This document shows, piece after piece, positions 7,256 to 7,927 of a stretch of DNA of 7,927 nucleotides (the first letter of the stretch is position 1; every line of letters starts with the position of its first letter). Source of the stretch: an uncultured Saprospiraceae bacterium (GTDB lineage: Bacteria; Bacteroidota; Bacteroidia; Chitinophagales; Saprospiraceae); NCBI GenBank assembly GCA_937942405.1, contig CALDEN010000377.1:1-7927 (forward strand). Reading direction: 5' to 3'. Position numbers and translations under genes: made by a program. The notes beneath the pieces were generated by a model that was given only the letters and a program-made list of their open reading frames with translations, did no database searches and had not been told where the DNA came from.

Positions 7256-7927
7256 ATGGGACATAAACATCACCATCATCATCATAATAATAATAAGTAT
7301 AGAGGCAGAAGAGGATTTATTAAGCAGTTGAGTTGTGCCGCTTTGGGTTCAGCCACTTTTCTGTCTACGATAAATAGTCTAAAAGCGATGAACGCCGCAG
7401 CCATTTCTAGTTCTATGCTCGTCGGAGGAGAGTATAAAGCACTCGTATGTTTTATGATGTCTGGGGGTAATGATTCGTTTAACATGCTCGTTCCTAGAGG
7501 GAGTGCCGAGTATGCTGAGTATGCGATTACCAGAACCAACCAAGCCCTCAATCAAAACGAGCTATTGCCTATAAATCCGATCACATCAGATGGTAAGTCT
7601 TATGGATTGCATCCGGCAATGACCAATATGCAAAATCTTTTCGAGTCAGAAGATCTTGCTTTTATATCTAATATCGGAACACTCACAGAGCCACTCAGTA
7701 GAGAGCAGTATGAGCAGGGAACGGCAGGTATGCCTTTGGGTTTGTTTTCGCACTCCGATCAGCAACAGCAATGGCAGACCGCCATCCCCAATGATCGCTC
7801 ATCACTTGGATGGGGAGGTAAGATTGCCGATCTAATGTATGAGTCCAATACCAATCAGAATATATCCATGAATATCTCCTTGTCGGGAAGTAATACCTTT
7901 CAGATAGGCAATTCATTTGCAGAGTTT
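7256..7927 (+). CDS. DUF1501 family protein, Tat-exported, 3' end beyond the window
   Basis: The first 224 codons of a gene cut by the window edge, with the frame fully open from the ATG at 7256. The N-terminus is MGHKHHHHHHNNNK, followed by a twin-arginine motif RRGFIK (18-23) and a hydrophobic stretch with AALGSATFLSTI, so export through the Tat pathway in folded form is likely. From residue 60 the sequence is DUF1501-like: YKALVCFMMSGGNDSFNMLVP (60-80), YGLHPAM (116-122), a LAFISNIGTLTEPL segment (134-147) and LFSHSDQQQQWQT (163-175). DUF1501 is grouped with the alkaline phosphatase/sulfatase superfamily, in which conserved Asp, Asn and His residues bind metal. The GGNDS and HSD residues seen here would fit, but no activity is shown. 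About half of the expected length is missing. DUF1501 genes commonly sit beside DUF1800 genes. The six-histidine run before the Tat motif is odd. Confidence 0.92.
   Translation, partial: MGHKHHHHHHNNNKYRGRRGFIKQLSCAALGSATFLSTINSLKAMNAAAISSSMLVGGEYKALVCFMMSGGNDSFNMLVPRGSAEYAEYAITRTNQALNQNELLPINPITSDGKSYGLHPAMTNMQNLFESEDLAFISNIGTLTEPLSREQYEQGTAGMPLGLFSHSDQQQQWQTAIPNDRSSLGWGGKIADLMYESNTNQNISMNISLSGSNTFQIGNSFAEF
7268..7294 (+). repeat. In-frame CAT/AAT triplet microsatellite
   Basis: Six His codons (CAT CAC CAT CAT CAT CAT) are followed by three AAT Asn codons at codons 5-13 of the DUF1501 gene. Slippage here would change the His/Asn count without shifting the frame. Confidence 0.75.

Noticed and set aside
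7282..7551. Minus-strand open frame of 89 codons
   Set aside because: It lies wholly inside the DUF1501 gene, whose sense translation matches a known family. The antisense product has no recognisable features.
7695..7916. Minus-strand open frame of 73 codons at the window end
   Set aside because: It is antisense to the DUF1501 coding sequence, including the conserved HSD segment, and is best explained as a shadow frame.

Overview
The window most likely comes from a member of the Bacteroidota, probably a Saprospira/Lewinella-like or related marine lineage. Three things point there: a type A C-terminal sorting domain for type IX secretion (T9SS), an OmpA protein carrying thrombospondin type 3 repeats, and A-rich leaders with no clear Shine-Dalgarno sequences. 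The lineage below phylum is inference. No RNA genes, CRISPR arrays, insertion sequences or phage genes were seen.

Layout. Positions 37-762 (minus) encode a secreted SH3-domain protein. A 256-base divergent spacer follows. Positions 1019-3175 (plus) encode a large outer-membrane OmpA-family protein made of a beta-barrel, five 27-residue calcium-binding-type repeats, a 151-residue low-complexity linker and a peptidoglycan-binding OmpA domain. A hairpin terminator lies in the short convergent gap and overlaps the end of the next gene. Positions 3216-4511 (minus) encode a multi-pass inner-membrane protein with a PqiA-like C-terminal half and a large N-terminal extracytoplasmic domain.

A second divergent spacer (4512-4660) holds an imperfect direct repeat and a good Bacteroidota -7 element. 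It leads into a tight plus-strand operon: a discoidin-like T9SS cargo protein (4661-5407), a DUF1800 protein (5416-7233, 8-base gap) and a DUF1501 protein (7256 to the window edge, 22-base gap, truncated by the window).

How the genes fit together. Every protein here carries an export signal or membrane anchor, so this is a cell-envelope region. The DUF1800/DUF1501 pair is a recurrent but functionally uncharacterised partnership. Here it is joined to a probable surface adhesin or binding module, and the three products appear to use three export routes: Sec plus T9SS, Sec, and Tat. The DUF1501 protein has a natural run of six histidines ahead of its Tat motif. This operon is the best candidate in the window for an undescribed system. 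No role can be assigned from sequence alone.
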